The notes under the pieces: generated by a model | What the model was told of the DNA's origin: nothing | Databases searched by the model: none | The model's input: the letters and a program-made list of their open reading frames with translations, nothing else | Program-made: the position numbers and the translations under genes | NCBI GenBank assembly: GCA_031769625.1 | Contig: JAUIMM010000213.1 | Location: 4,855,501-4,919,500 of the forward strand | Length of the DNA stretch: 64,000 nt | DNA from: Taudactylus pleione | Taxonomy: Eukaryota; Chordata; Amphibia; Anura; Myobatrachidae | Direction of reading: 5' to 3' | Shown here: positions 44,415 to 56,589 of the stretch, piece by piece | How positions within the stretch are numbered: the stretch's first letter is position 1 | Layout of the letters: each line of letters starts with the position of its first letter

Positions 44415-45610
44415 ACTGCTTCCAGCCTCTTCAGTTAATCTAAAATAGAGGATACTAGTGATACGAGTAGAGTCATCACAGTCCAATGAGCTCTTATCTT
44501 TAACTATGGTGCTATTTATGCCAACAAATACAAAGAAACAACTATGTGACTTCAAAGATGTTTCTTTTTTGCTTTGATAAATACAGTATTTTTCCTTGTT
44601 TTGTGTTACTTAAACCATCAACAAACACCTCATTTGTAACTTAGTTTTAGCTTTAATATTGAAATGATTGGTGGTGGTGATACCACAAAATAGCTGATAT
44701 CACTTGTTGTGGGCTGAAATAATAACACCCAACTGATACCTTCATGAGGTTTAACATAAAAGTGCAACAAGTACTGTAGTCATTCCAGAAGAAAGACAAC
44801 AATAAGAAGAATAAACATGGCCCTCTAGCTACCAGAATATCAACCAGCAAGATAGAGTTCACGCATTCTGTGTTATCTACCAGTACCTCCTCCATTCACC
44901 CAGCAGAAACTACCTCTTGTGCGTTCCACTGGATTGCATGACTGACATAGATCTAGCCTGCGAGACAAATCTGTACTGTAACCTATAGTCCCAAATTAAA
45001 ATTCAGCAAAAAGCAATTTAGTGCATGTTGACCAATGGAACTAAAGTATGATTAATTTCCATTGGTTATAATTATTGTAATTTCTTTTTATTTTAAAGTG
45101 CTAAAATATTCTGCAGTGATTTACAAACGTAGATAAAACAGTAACATTATAAGTTGATAGGTGACAAAGAACTTAGGCCTGATGCAGACTGAGCACTATA
45201 TGTGCATAGCATAATTTGTGATTTTCCGTTCTGCGCGTGCTCAGAGCAGTGACGCACACATGATTTATTATTACTTACGTCTGTTTGCGCTGAATTGCCT
45301 GGATGGGGGTATTCTAACATCAGCTCAGTAGTGTTTGGGCATGCTTGCAAAACTTCAAACACATGCATACACAAACATATGTGCGTCAAGTTGCTCAGGC
45401 ATTAATTATGCTCTTGTGTGCGTATTTAGATAAAAGTGTTTCTTGGGAGTTTTCTTGTTATCTTGTTATCTATTAGAGGTTTTACCAATTGTATTGATGC
45501 CTAATATAAAATGTGTTTGTTGCAAATAAAATAAATGGGTAAAAACATAAAGAGAAGTGGGTGGTAAGTGTATGTGCCATTTTCCTAGCATAAGCCAAGA
45601 GCATATGCTA
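44415..45610. other. Intron DNA with weak repeat fragments
   Basis: 45080-45135 is a short L2-like tail in reverse (AAAGTGCTAAAATATTCTGC). 45176-45400 starts GGCCTGATGCAGACTGAGC and may be a decayed GGCCTGATTCAG element. No exon found. Confidence 0.4.
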
Positions 45611-45629
45611 TTGTTGCCAACTGGTACAC

Positions 45630-45631
<2 letters not shown>

Positions 45632-45699
<68 letters not shown>
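45632..45699. repeat. (GATA)n microsatellite, left half
   Basis: About 17 GATA units, interrupted on the right by the element 45700-46190. Confidence 0.95.
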
Positions 45700-46190
45700 G
45701 GGTTGGATATGATATCCCGGCTGTCGGGATGCCGTTATTCAGAAAATTGACAGCGGCATCCTGACAGCCAGAATCCCAACACCCATAGAACCTAACGGTG
45801 AGTACTTTTCTATCCCCTACCCTAACCCCTACCCTAACCCACCCTCCTCAGTGCCTAAACCTAACACCCCCTTCCTAGTGCCTAAACCTAACCTCCCCCT
45901 CCCCGCACCCTGAACCTAACCCTCCCTCCCAATGCCTAAACCTAACCTCCCCCCTAGTGCCTAAACCTAACCTCCCCCTCCCCGCACCCTAATCCTAACC
46001 ATCCCTCCCCGAAGCCTAACCCAAACTCCGCTAGCTGACGCTAACCTTCCCCTACACCCCGATACTTACCTTCGTTACCTTTGGGATGCCGACGGTCGGG
46101 AAACTGGTGCCGGGATCCCGACCTGTCGGGATTTCGGCGCTGGTAGTAAGATCGTCGGGCATCCTGTACGCCGGGATGCTGACTACATCC
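45700..46190. mobile_element. Telomere-like-tract element, copy 4 (CCTAACC side), inside GATA
   Basis: Left GGATATGATATCCCGGCTG and, complemented, right GGATGTAGTCAGCATCCCGG are inverted ends. The middle (45810-46050) is a degenerate CCTAAACCTAACCTCCCC minisatellite. GATA repeats continue on both sides, so the element landed inside an existing microsatellite. Confidence 0.82.
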
Positions 46191-46198
46191 GATAGATC

Positions 46199-46255
<57 letters not shown>

Positions 46256-46322
46256 GTATGGGATAGATAGATAGATAGATATATAGATATGGGATATATA
46301 GATATGAGATAGATATATATGG

Positions 46323-46378
<56 letters not shown>

Positions 46379-46407
46379 TGAGATAGATAGACAGATAGAT
46401 AGATATG

Positions 46408-46448
<41 letters not shown>

Positions 46449-46474
46449 TGGGGTAGATAGATAGATAGATATGG

Positions 46475-46526
<52 letters not shown>

Positions 46527-46552
46527 TGAGATAGATAGATAGATAGATATGG

Positions 46553-46596
<44 letters not shown>

Positions 46597-46612
46597 TTAG
46601 ATAGATAGATGT
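46191..46612. repeat. (GATA)n microsatellite, right half, with GATATG(A/G) interruptions
   Basis: GATA runs broken by GATATGGGATA and GATATGAGATA words into a higher-order pattern. The 203-codon minus-strand frame (YLSIYLSI) is an artefact. Confidence 0.95.
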
Positions 46613-47002
46613 TACTTTGCAAATACATGCTTAACTTATGAACTGCACCCATTATAAATACGCCACTGGTAGCACAGGATTTCTAAGTATGGATTTGTCA
46701 AACAACCATTTTGCATGTGGATTAATGTGCAATTTGCAAACCATGCAATGTATCAAAAACATAATCGCACATCAAATTGAACGATTCCAAACCATGCTTA
46801 GACCGCACTGTCAGTTATAACATTGGAAAACGGCGCAGCGTATCAAGCTACAGAAAAAAATGGTTCTGTCTGGCAAGATTGTGAAATCATATGCAGTTTG
46901 AGAATAGTTACAATAAAAGTTACAAAACAATAGGTAATACTGTTGATCTGTTGATCAATGTGGTAAAGACTGGTGAAACTATTGATGCTCTTTGACATAA
47001 AG

Positions 47003-47308
47003 CAGTGGTTCCCAAACTGTGCGCCGTGGCACCCTGGGGTGCATCGGGACACTTGCAGGGGTGCCTCAGGTTGGTAGTCCAGCACCAAATCTAATTATTT
47101 ATGGTCAATGTAATGTAACTATGTGGATAAACAGAAACGCAAACCTGCCCACCAACACATAACTGAGCCTAAGGATGACAGGCGAGCACAATTTACTTAA
47201 TCATTTTCTTTCTGAATTTTTCAATAACTAACTTTTGGCTTATGGGTGCCGTGAAAACAAATCTGATACTCTAGGGTGCCGTGGTTCAATAAAGTTTGGT
47301 AACCACTG
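47003..47308. mobile_element. hAT non-autonomous element, CAGTGGTTCCCAAACTG family, copy 1
   Basis: Ends CAGTGGTTCCCAAACTGTG and GTTTGGTAACCACTG, flanked by ACATAAAG / ACATAGAC (46995-47002, 47309-47316; 6 of 8). Body GGCACCCTGGGGTGC and GGGTGCCGTGAAAAC matches 62530-62823. Confidence 0.85.
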
Positions 47309-47316
47309 ACATAGAC

Positions 47317-48209
47317 AAAGATCAAGTGTTTGCCTCATACGGTTTTCACACATGGTTTGGACTGAAATTATGCAAGTTGAGTATTTTTCAAACTTCCACA
47401 AATCACATCCTATCTACATACCTTCATTCTAATTATATGAAGTTAGCAGATACGTTATAGAGGATATTTAATAAAATGGTGTTCCATGTACAGTACATAC
47501 TGTATATTAAATTGTAACCCATGTCAAAAGGATTCTTACTGTCAGTTTCTACTGCTGTTTACAAAACCAAAGCACAGCTAAATGGTAATTATGATTTACA
47601 AAACATTGCAGCACAAGGTAAAAAGATACAGAATAAGATTATAAAATAAAAGTAACTTTTTAAGCTCAAATTTTTGGATGCATACTCTATAGTATTGCTA
47701 GTCCCCACTACCTGCTAAACGAGCTTGTGGCAAAAAGATTTTAGCCACTTGGCAAATCGACTAAAGGCCACTGTCCCCATAGAGACCTATGGGAATGGTG
47801 GTGCAAAAGAGATTACCACTGGAGAAATCTGTTATTTCTGTTTTCACACGAGATTTGACTCTGATTCATAAATAGATCCCAATCTCTGGACAATTTGGCC
47901 ACCTACAAATATGACAATTTATTTTAACACAGAATTCCCCTGCACTGTAAGTAGCCAATAGTTGTTAGAAATTATTTTATATATAATTTTGTCCTTTTGA
48001 AGTAAAACATATTTGTGAAAATAAATAAAATATCAGGTTGAATTTCATTTGGTCTTACAGAATGTGAGTTATACAAATGGAAGGGAAGGCAAATTAAGTA
48101 ACTGGAGGTATTCCAACACTTACATATGATTTCAAGTGGAAGTATGCTGTGCAGAAAGTAACCTCATTTATCATACCAATAACTGTATAGAACAAACATA
48201 CTGTGTGAA

Positions 48210-48257
<48 letters not shown>

Positions 48258-48484
48258 GATAGATAGACATAATAAAACACTGTACTGTGATGAACATCAA
48301 CTATCTGCTTTTCTGCAATATTCTAAAATACTTATTTACACAATCGTAGTAAGTAGTAGAGAAATAGAGAGTGACTGAGAGGTAGCTGTAACAATGCCTA
48401 CACATGCAGCCTCAGAGAGAGCACACTGGTGCACTGAGCGAGGTATCAGCTTTCCATGAGTTCTGCTGCTACAGGTTTACTTAC
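47317..48484. other. Intron 1 sequence next to exon 1
   Basis: AT-rich, mostly single-copy. It includes a (GATA)n run at 48210-48265, and the donor GTAAGT of exon 1 (minus strand) is at its upper end. Confidence 0.6.
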
Positions 48485-48592
48485 TTTCTTGTTGAGCTTG
48501 CAGTTCGCAGTGTCTTTGGAGCTCCTTTGATTTGCTTTGACCAGTGCCAGCAAAAACGCTTGTAGAAATACATTCCAAATGATTACCATCAT
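48485..48592 (-). CDS. TRABD2A: TRABD2A (TIKI1) coding exon 1: signal peptide and mature N terminus
   Basis: On the minus strand an ATG at 48592-48590 opens 36 codons ending in AAG-AAA, followed by a consensus donor GTAAGT (48484-48479). The peptide is a classic signal sequence: a hydrophobic run with VIIWNVFLQAFLLALV and likely cleavage near A20. The mature start contains TANCKLNKK, which resembles the known start of TIKI1 proteins just before the [12 protein letters not shown] block. The exon ends in phase 0 and exon 2 begins in phase 0, so they join cleanly. An in-frame stop (48646-48644) lies upstream with no other ATG between. The first codons are ATG ATG; the second has the better Kozak context (A at -3, G at +4), so translation may start at either. 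Seen: ORF, stop, donor. Known: TIKI1 N-terminal pattern. Inferred: exon identity, because the piece is short. Confidence 0.85.
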
Positions 48593-49260
48593 AGCTTCAA
48601 TGCTCCAAAATGTCAAATGAAAAACGCCAGTAGCAGCTTTATATCACTGCTGTCCAGTACTGAATGAAAAAGTGTAAAAAAAAAAAAAAAAAAAAGAGGG
48701 AGAGAAAGAAATATAACTGGGGAAAAAATAAATAAAAACAATCCAGCTCTCAAAGTGGATGTGAGGTAAAGTCCTTGATCCCCTGTGTGAGTAAGACTGT
48801 GAAGTCAGGCTGAAAAGACTTTGCCCACTGTGCCATGCTGGTTTATTTACAGCCTCTATACAGATTTGTTTATTCTGTAATGATTATAGTAATCTGCTCA
48901 CACGTCACTTTCGGCCATCCTGCGTGATATTAGAGAAGTGTGGGGAAAGGACATTCACAGACTCAGCGTGAAATAGAAAGTTATGGGAGGTGCCACGGAT
49001 TCCTATTCCTCCCTCTGCTGCATTTACTTCGATACAATGTCCCCTCCCCTGGAGAACTTCTCCTCCCCCCTATGGTCTGTGTCCAAAACTGTCCATGCTT
49101 GTGATGTGAGTGAGGTTGTTTGTCCTATGCTGCTGTACAGCAGGAGCCCAGGGATCTGCTATCCACTGTGCATAAACGGATGTCCTTCTGTCCTTATTAT
49201 AAACTGTGCTAAACTCACCTTTAGCTACAGGTAAAGTATCACAAACACTGATCAGTACAT
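48593..49260 (-). promoter_or_regulatory. Candidate 5' UTR and promoter region of TRABD2A
   Basis: This segment upstream of exon 1 contains none of the repeat families seen elsewhere in the window. A TATAAAG word lies at 48643-48637 on the minus strand, about 45 bp before the ATG, and a 22-base A run (sense-strand T run) lies near 48675-48696. A TGACGTG word (CRE-like) appears on the minus strand near 48902-48908. No strong CpG island is visible. The real transcription start cannot be fixed from sequence alone, and further 5' non-coding exons are possible. Confidence 0.3.
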
Positions 49261-50775
49261 TCCAATAGCTGTGTAGCTGTAAGACGCCATCTATTAGTTA
49301 TCCCAGGACCAGTAAGGCAATATAAAGTCTATTACCTTTCAATATTTTTCTTATAATAGAAATAAATATGATTTTATTTATAATGTATAATGGTTATGTT
49401 CACTTTCATTTCTTTGATATAACTAAAGTATTTATTTTCTATTACAATTTAACTTTGTCACCAAATTTCTAAAAAAGAAAAAATCAGCTATTTAATATGA
49501 ATGACAATCAGTTATATAATTTGAAACATCTGTGCTAATTTATTTATTCATAATAAGATAAATTAGATAGACAGTACATATTATACAATAAATTATTACT
49601 TTAAGGGGGTTGAAATAAAAAGACAACCACACCTCATTTTATTTATGCTGTGTTCTTTTGATCAACTGTAGGTTCTTGTCTTATTGATTAAATAGTTTCT
49701 TCCTATCAAAAGAAGTGCTGGCAATTATTGATGGTTAATGATGGGATTAATAGGGCTCTTTTGTATTGGTTGTTGAGTACATCATCCAATAATAGTCACA
49801 CTTTCATAGATCCTTGATTGAAGTAGTAAGTTCAAAAACAATGAATTAACCAGTTTCATCACTATAATTGAGATCAAACAGTTGCCTGACGTTTGTATTT
49901 TGTAAAGTTTTGTATATTGCATTTGTGTGTTTACACATTTTGCCCATAGTAACCAATCATATTCCAGCTATCAATTTCTAGACATAACTGGATAAATTAT
50001 GGCTACATAATTTATCTAGTGTTGCTATGGCAACTCTTACACTTTTATATTTAGTAGTTTTAGTAAAGCAACACATTTATATCATAATCTATCATGATAT
50101 ATATTTCACAATATCTTCCTTACAAAATGGTGGTGTTCTTTTGCATTTAAGGTATATAAAAGCACATTAATTCCATGGTTAAAATAACACTTTCACCATT
50201 GCAGTCATCTAAAAACTTAAAACCAATAAGATTACCAACTGCAAACTCTGTACCCCCGCAAAGCTTCTTTATGTGTGAAAGTTTGTTTTATTGCTTGCCA
50301 AGCACAAATTCAGTGCTTTATAGTCTTTGGAAACACGTTGTAAAAATATTCCATACGCTTTCCTGCAGAATTGCAAATGTAAGGTTTTAAGTGCTTTTCA
50401 TTATAAGTATAGGAACAAGACCTGATCCTCAGCATCCATGATGTGATGGGTAATTCAAGGCCTTTTGATGAGCGAAAAAAAGCTGTGCATCTTCCAACCT
50501 ACTGGTTATATTTGGACTACTACATAAACAAAATTCTCATTGGATTTACAGTATAAAGTAGTAAGCAACATTTCTATGAATGTTTGCACTTCATTAAATT
50601 TAATGTATCTTATATGGAAAATGAGACGTTCACATTTATTAATAACTCTGTAAAGACGCTATTCTCCCTTCTTACATTATTATACTGCTAAGGTAATGCA
50701 ACTTTATTTTTCTAATGTAACGTATTTTGAGATATGTGAGTTTCAGCCAGAGCATCATAGACTCACTTTACAGAC
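49261..50775. other. Upstream intergenic DNA
   Basis: Very AT-rich. 49935-50050 is a decayed copy of the TTGCCCATAGTAACCAATCA MITE. No open frame with family resemblance. Confidence 0.5.
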
Positions 50776-50778
50776 TAA

Positions 50779-51626
50779 GGGGTCTATTCAGCAAGAGTGA
50801 CGATGTTGCCCAGAATATTATCGTTTTTTTATAAATGATGATAAAATATGGCAAGGTAGGGACAGCAGTTGCAGTAACGCGCTGTCCCTGCGATGTCACA
50901 GAAGGCATTATTTTTGGGGTTCCGAACACAATCCCTTCTGTTTGTGCCTCTGTGCATGCTCAGTCATGCGCTCAGGAACAGTCTCCGTCCCTGCTTGCGG
51001 TGACCGCCGTCGTGGTAAGTACAGCTTCAGCCTGCCGAAATTGATTGACATGTGCATACAGGCTTTATACTAGCCTGTATACATGTATATTTATGTGCTT
51101 TTATATTTAACATTTATATATAAATGTTAAATATAATTGCAAATAAATATACATGTATACAGGCTAGGATACAGCCTGTATACACATGTCAATCACTTTC
51201 GGCAGGTTCAATAGGCTCTAGTTGAACTTACCTGTCGGCGGTCACTGGTAAGCAGGCACAGACACTGGGCGGGCTTACAAGATGCTGCAGGGACTTATGG
51301 GAAAATTTCCCTCTGTCCCTGCAGTTTTCGGGATATTTAAGTATTTTCTTCATATAATGCGATTCTGAAATAACGTTATATAAAGTCAATATTTATCGAG
51401 TGATTTGACACTTTTTGCTATGCTGAATAGCAAAACGCGTTAAAGCACTGTATAGATCAATGGCTGATCCCTACAGTGCGGTGCTCAGCGAGATGGGAAT
51501 TAGTGGAGATGATAATTGCATTATCTTCTCCATTATCCCATTTCTGTATAGGGGATTTACATAAAAAATGCTTAAATCATAGTTTCCGTATTTTTTATGT
51601 AAAAAAATCAATGCTGAGTAGACCCC
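50779..51626. mobile_element. Large MITE with GGGGTCTATTCAGCA ends, 848 bp
   Basis: Ends GGGGTCTATTCAGCA and TGCTGAGTAGACCCC, with TAA duplication 50776-50778/51627-51629. At its centre (about 51030-51215) is a long hairpin with arms CTGCCGAAATTGATTGACATG ... TGTATACATGTATATTTAT and their complements. The flanking GCAGGGACAG / CTGTCCCTGC and GGTGACCGCCG / CGGCGGTCAC words are also inverted, so the whole element is nested palindromes. Confidence 0.88.
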
Positions 51627-51629
51627 TAA

Positions 51630-52600
51630 ATGCTGTTATTTGAGCCTCATATGACGTGTGCCTCCATGAATCACCACTACTACAGCTTGCATAATTTGGA
51701 ATTGAAACCCAGAAGATACACCTATCCTGGAGTCTACTCAGGCCATAAAATGTTACGCATCATTTTTGCAATTCACAACTAAGATAAAACAGTCATAGCA
51801 ACCTATTCTCATTCAACCTATAATGTGGGTGAGTTTACAAAACTGTATTATTGAAAATGAAACCTTGTGATAACTGTGCTGCAAAATATTCTCATGAGTG
51901 TGAAAGAATATTCAGCGTGCTTCACCGTGTGGAATTTGACTCCCAGTCACATCCCAACCAAACCACACTGCAGAATAAGTTGAATCTCATTGCTCTATTC
52001 ATCGGGAAAATGTGAATTTACAAATACAATGCAGAATGGACAAACTTCACACCTCTGCAAAACTGCTTGTTATAGCACAAAAATTCACGTAACTTGTGGG
52101 TGGCAGACAGTGCACTGTCCTGGGAAATCCAAGGCACATGAGCTACCTATCTTATATTTTACCATGCCCTGTACCTGATGACTTAACCATTGCCACACAC
52201 ATATTTCCCCAAGGTTCCCTTCTTGCCATTTTAGTTAAACAGTGCCCAGAATATAAGTGAGCTAATAAAGGCTTTTTCTGCACTGTTATGTTCTTCCAGA
52301 CTTAGTCAGTTACAAGGGAGCTCCAGGTACATTGACCTCCGCTCCCCCAGCAGATTTAATCTTCTGTAAATACATGCATAGTGCATAGACCACTAGGAAA
52401 AGACTGGGTCGTTCTATGCCTCAGGCTACAGGTACATCTGTTCCCCTTTGTGTCTATCTGTGTTGTAGGTAGTAGGTTACTTATTATTCGGTATTGGCTT
52501 TAGGGGTGAAATAGGAATTGAAAGCCTTTTTGACCTGTGCTCCCTTCTCTTTCTATTATAGTTAGCATGCAAATTGATCTTCATCGCTGAAAGAACAAGC
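51630..52600. other. Intergenic DNA, no feature recognised
   Basis: Apparently single-copy; no exon, terminal repeats or arrays supported. Confidence 0.5.
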
Positions 52601-52609
52601 AAACACTAT

Positions 52610-52855
52610 TATTTGTTATTGGTTTTTTTTGTATAATGCTACCATATTATGCAATGCTGTAGATCAGTCCCTGCCTCACTGGAGCTTACAGTCTGAAGTT
52701 TCTAACATACAAACTATGGTTCATTTTTGTCAGTAACCTGTGGAATGTGGGAGGTAACAGGAGCACTCAGAAGAAACCCCTGCAAGCATGGATTAACATG
52801 CAAGCTAGACGCAGACCTGCTAGTAATTAACCCATGACTCCCATTGCCCCCTAGC
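52610..52855 (-). mobile_element. L2-like retroelement 3' region, reverse, copy 4
   Basis: CAATGCTGTAGATCAGTCCC, TGCCTCACTGGAGCTTACAG, GGAATGTGGGAGGTAACAGG, AGCACTCAGAAGAAACCCC and TAATTAACCCATGACTCCC occur in the same order as 19025-19275, ending with a CATTGCCCCCTAGCGG word. Confidence 0.65.
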
Positions 52856-53182
52856 GGCCCAATTTCACCCCGGACTTGCACATATTTACTCGCAGCCCTG
52901 ACAGAAATGTGCGAGTCCGGCGGTGCTGTAAGCCAGTCCGGCAAGTACTGTAAGCCAGTCCGGCAAGTACTGTAAGCCAGTCCGGTGGTACTGTAAGCCA
53001 GTCCGGTGGTACTGTAAGCCAGTCCGGTGGTACTGTAAGCTAGTCCGGTGGTACTGTAAGCCAGTCCGGTGGTACTGTAAGCCAGTCCAGCGGTGCTGTA
53101 AGCTAGTCCGGTGGTACTGTAAGCATACAGCCGCACTTACTCGCAGTGCGAAGAACTCGCACCTAATTGGATTGACCCCTAT
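52856..53182. mobile_element. ACTCGCACCTAATTGG element containing a 21-bp array
   Basis: Left GGCCCAATTTCACCCCGGAC and right GAACTCGCACCTAATTGGAT are weak inverted ends. The same right end recurs near 30740-30790 and 59600-59632. The inner array is at 52926-53122. Confidence 0.5.
52926..53122. repeat. 21-bp minisatellite, TACTGTAAGCCAGTCCGGTGG
   Basis: About nine units with few changes. The period is a multiple of three, so it gives a spurious LAYSTTG repeat frame on the minus strand. Confidence 0.92.
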
Positions 53183-54743
53183 CCTATTGCTATGCCAACA
53201 GTTGTCACCTTTAAAAACAACTTTTAAATGTCAAAATTTCTGACCTTTGCAAATTTCTTAGGCAACTCAGAAGCCACAGTGTCCTAGATAATAGAAATGC
53301 TGTGTACATATTGGGCTTCACATACAGGGTCATGGCCAATGATGGCAGTAACACATGTATGTGAAATAACTGGCATGCTATATTATGATTACTCCCTCGG
53401 CAATGGTACTTTGCCTTTTTTGATAAACTTAGGTAGAGCTAGGAAATATTTTTTAATTAGCGTTGATTATTTCTGAATTTATAATATTTATCCTATAAAC
53501 TACTACTGTGACGAATAGCATATTGTAAGTATGAAATCACAGACCTGTCAGGGTAAGGGTGTGCCATGCATGCTTCATACAGGAATTTTGTGCACCTTTA
53601 ATATATATTATCATACATTCTACAAGTGGTATGAAAGAAAAATAATTGTTTTATAGTGGGTTCATTTTGCCCACTTTCTAACAATATAACATTGACCTGT
53701 TTGGTGCTGCTGTTTCATCACGGTTACTTGCGACATACCAGCAGCTGGAGGCTTGTACCGTAACAATCATGGCAGTCATCATAAAATTCCCAGACTCCAG
53801 TTAAAAAAACATGAGAAAAAGTGAAAAGAGATAAATAATAATGATAATATCCATGTAATAATCCTTGGGACAGACATTTAGAGTCTCATTTATTGAGTGA
53901 CAGTTTTTGCTGGATAGGAGAATACAGTTCATCACTGCACACTGGGATTTGCCTTTAATAAAATTGCCATTATTACAGATCCCAGGGACATTGCAGAAAA
54001 TTGGTGGGTTTACAGACCCGCAGCTCAATAAATCATGTTCTTTCAGTGTTGTTTCATTTACTGTTACATATGCCCTCTATATGATTAATCAAATGAAAAT
54101 AAATAGAACAATTTAAAAAATTAACACACCATAAAAAGGGTTTGGTATATGTTTTCGACGTTGACCATATCAACATGACAATGTCAATATGATGCTGATA
54201 TTTTAACCATGTCGACAGCATAACTTGTCAATTGTGAATGTCGATTTAATGACTGCATACTCCTAAAAATACACTCACAAAGTATTTGGTAATAGAAAAG
54301 CCAATAGATGGTCCTTTGTCTATATTGGTATGAAGGCAAAGATGAACCTCTTTATAGCATTATTACGCTACAAAAGCCTCTTCATTAAATTTATGCTGTA
54401 AGTTAGTCAATGCTCTCCCATGCAATGGTAGAATTGAAAGATTCTTAGTATTAAGTTCTGACGGGTCAATAATAGAACTAGAACCTACCATGTATGTAAG
54501 GAAGACAATCTTACATGACAGTTGAAACAATAGGCAAGTTACACTGAAACCAGAGCAAGTACAAGTCAAATAAGAGACTGTAGCCAAATGCCTTTTGTAA
54601 TTGATGTTGTTCTCCTCTATTAGAGTACCACTTTGTAGGTGACAGATAAGCTATAAACTCTTAGTTGTAGAGCTGTTTGGGGTCTAAACAGAAACAAGTA
54701 CTGGCACAACAATAAAAACTTAAGGGAAGGCTATGTTAGCTGA
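53183..54743. other. Intergenic DNA, mostly AT-rich
   Basis: 54150-54250 contains GTCGACA/TGTCAAT words like those at 20613-20760, perhaps remnants of one old repeat. No gene. Confidence 0.45.
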
Positions 54744-54912
54744 GATGGAGATTTAATAAAGCTTGGAGAGAGATAAAATTGGAGATAAATAGCACAAATC
54801 AATCAGCTCCTGTCATTTTTCAAACACAGCTTGTAAAGTGACATTTAGGAGCTGATTGGTTGGTGCTCTTTATGTCCAATTTTTTATCTCTCCAAGCTTT
54901 ATTAACTCTCCC
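54744..54912. mobile_element. MITE, TAATAAAGCTTGGAGAG family, copy
   Basis: Inverted repeats TTAATAAAGCTTGGAGAGA / TCTCTCCAAGCTTTATTAA and CAATCAGCTCCTGTC / AGGAGCTGATTGGTTGG, with loop CATTTTTCAAACACAGC. Same family as 11576-11755. Confidence 0.82.
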
Positions 54913-55855
54913 CCTAGTGTTTAAAAATAAGAGTAAACATGACATCTGATTACAAGATATTCAGAATATAGGGACAATTGTACAAATGCACACACAGGAG
55001 GAAATGCCCCAGAATGTCTTACATGTTTATAATACTAGAACATCAATCTTCACTTAAGCCCTTACACTTGTAAACTTAGGGTAACGTAAATTCTAAGAGG
55101 AAGGAAATAGGTTGAGGTGTGTAAATCCATGTAAGTAGATGATTAAATTAACTTATTTCCTTCTTTAAATGGCTCTTCCATTTAGCTTTAGAAAAGGTAA
55201 TGATTGCCTTATAATGAACTTGTTAAAGATGTGTTAAAAGAGCTATCTATTTAGCCCAAAGTAAATTGATCATGTATTAGCACTTACATTTGTTGGCACT
55301 TGTTCCTACTTGGGATATTTGCACAGTAATTGAGCAGATCATGGGGTGTGCTATTGACTACAGCAGCTCATGCTGTGCAATGTTATGCCTGTGTTATATC
55401 CTACTACCGTATTTCACTGAGCAATATTGCTCACTGGCTCACTTTATAAAAGAGAGAGCCTGCACAGTTATATGCTTGTGTGTCATGGGTATATATACTG
55501 TATAGTGGTAAAGTAAGATTAAAAATATTTTGTTTCAATGAAAGTGGACTGCTAAATGTAATCATGTCTCTGTTTTCCCTGAGAACATCTTACAATAGTG
55601 TTTTGCAGTTAAGCAGAACCTGCAGCAGTTTAGACCATAAGGATTCAAATCAAGAAACATCTGACATTTCCAGAGAATGTCTGTCTGTCTCTGTCTCTGT
55701 CTGTTTATAGTCAATAAAAAGGCTCCACCAACCAATACGTGTAACATTCCACTTCCGATGTGCAGAACAAAAATGTGTTGTAGTATTGACTTTATTCTTC
55801 ACATTGTACTTTAAGGAAATATTCAAACTGACGTAACCAATGTTGTTATCATTAT
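54913..55855. other. Intergenic DNA, no feature recognised
   Basis: Contains only short low-complexity runs such as CTGTCTGTCTCTGTC near 55680. No supported gene. Confidence 0.5.
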
Positions 55856-55857
55856 AT

Positions 55858-55991
55858 TTCCCATAGATTGTAAACTTGCGAGCAGGGCCCTCTTACCTGT
55901 TTGTCTGTCTGTCGTTACCCAGTCTTGTTCTATTACTGTTATTTCCCAATTGTAAAGTGCTACAGAATATGCTGGCGCTGTATAAGCCACT

Positions 55992-56025
<34 letters not shown>
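55858..56025 (+). mobile_element. LINE/SINE 3' region ending in (ATA)n
   Basis: AGATTGTAAACTTGCGAGC, AGGGCCCTCTTACCTG, TTGTAAAGTGCTACAGAATA and GCTGGCGCTGTATAAG followed by (ATA)n form the typical GATTGTAAGCTTGCGAGCAG ... GGCGCTATATAA tail of L2-like retroelements in frogs and fish. Confidence 0.7.
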
Positions 56026-56589
56026 GTATTTATAATATAATATTTGGTCTATTCATCCTTTATTGGCCTGTCTGATACTCACTGTATAAATAGTACTGAA
56101 ATAGACTTTAGTAAAAATGAGTAAAATTTGTAAAAAACTGTTAAAGGCCTCAGCGGAGATGTGCATAGGGCTCACTCCAATTAGGTGCGAGTTTGGAAGT
56201 TGAAACTTGAACACTTCTCGCTAGTACGCGCACCTGGGAAATGCAAGATCCAATTAGAAATGCCAATTCATGCTATTCGCTGCAAGGTTGCGTGAATTGT
56301 GTACAAAAAGTGAATTGAGAGAAGGGCATAAAAAAGTGGCGAAACTATCCTGGACTCCCAAAATTGGCAAATGAGGCGGCAGGAAAATGTAGAAGGCTAT
56401 TAGTGGCCATAAAGAATGTACTGGAGGTTTTTAGAAGGTGTTAAATATAATTTGTGTCCACTTGTTATTAATGGTTGACAGATGATAAAGTGTTTTTCAG
56501 CAAACTAAAGTCTTTCCAGCATCTTGTAAAAAGTTGAAATTTACACATTTACCTCTCATCTGAAAGTTCAAAAACCCCTTTCCCACCAT

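Larger units (their letters stand above)
17708..48484 (-). other. TRABD2A: TRABD2A intron 1 (30,777 bp)
   Basis: Bounded by donor GTAAGT (48484-48479) and acceptor T10-CAG (17720-17708), both on the minus strand. Nearly all recognisable content is transposon-derived or tandemly repeated (listed separately). No further exon with a signature I recognise was found inside it. Intron status follows from joining exons 1 and 2; a transcript would prove it. Confidence 0.82.

Noticed and set aside
46041..46652. 203-codon YLSIYLSI frame
   Set aside because: Translation of a GATA microsatellite and the element inside it.
48983..49234. 83-codon frame upstream of TRABD2A
   Set aside because: It is antisense to the gene's 5' flank, with no resemblance to known proteins and ordinary length by chance.
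53880..54035. Possible small inverted element (ATTTATTGAGTG ... CTCAATAAAT)
   Set aside because: The inverted words are only about 9-10 bases long with no duplication; expected by chance in AT-rich DNA.
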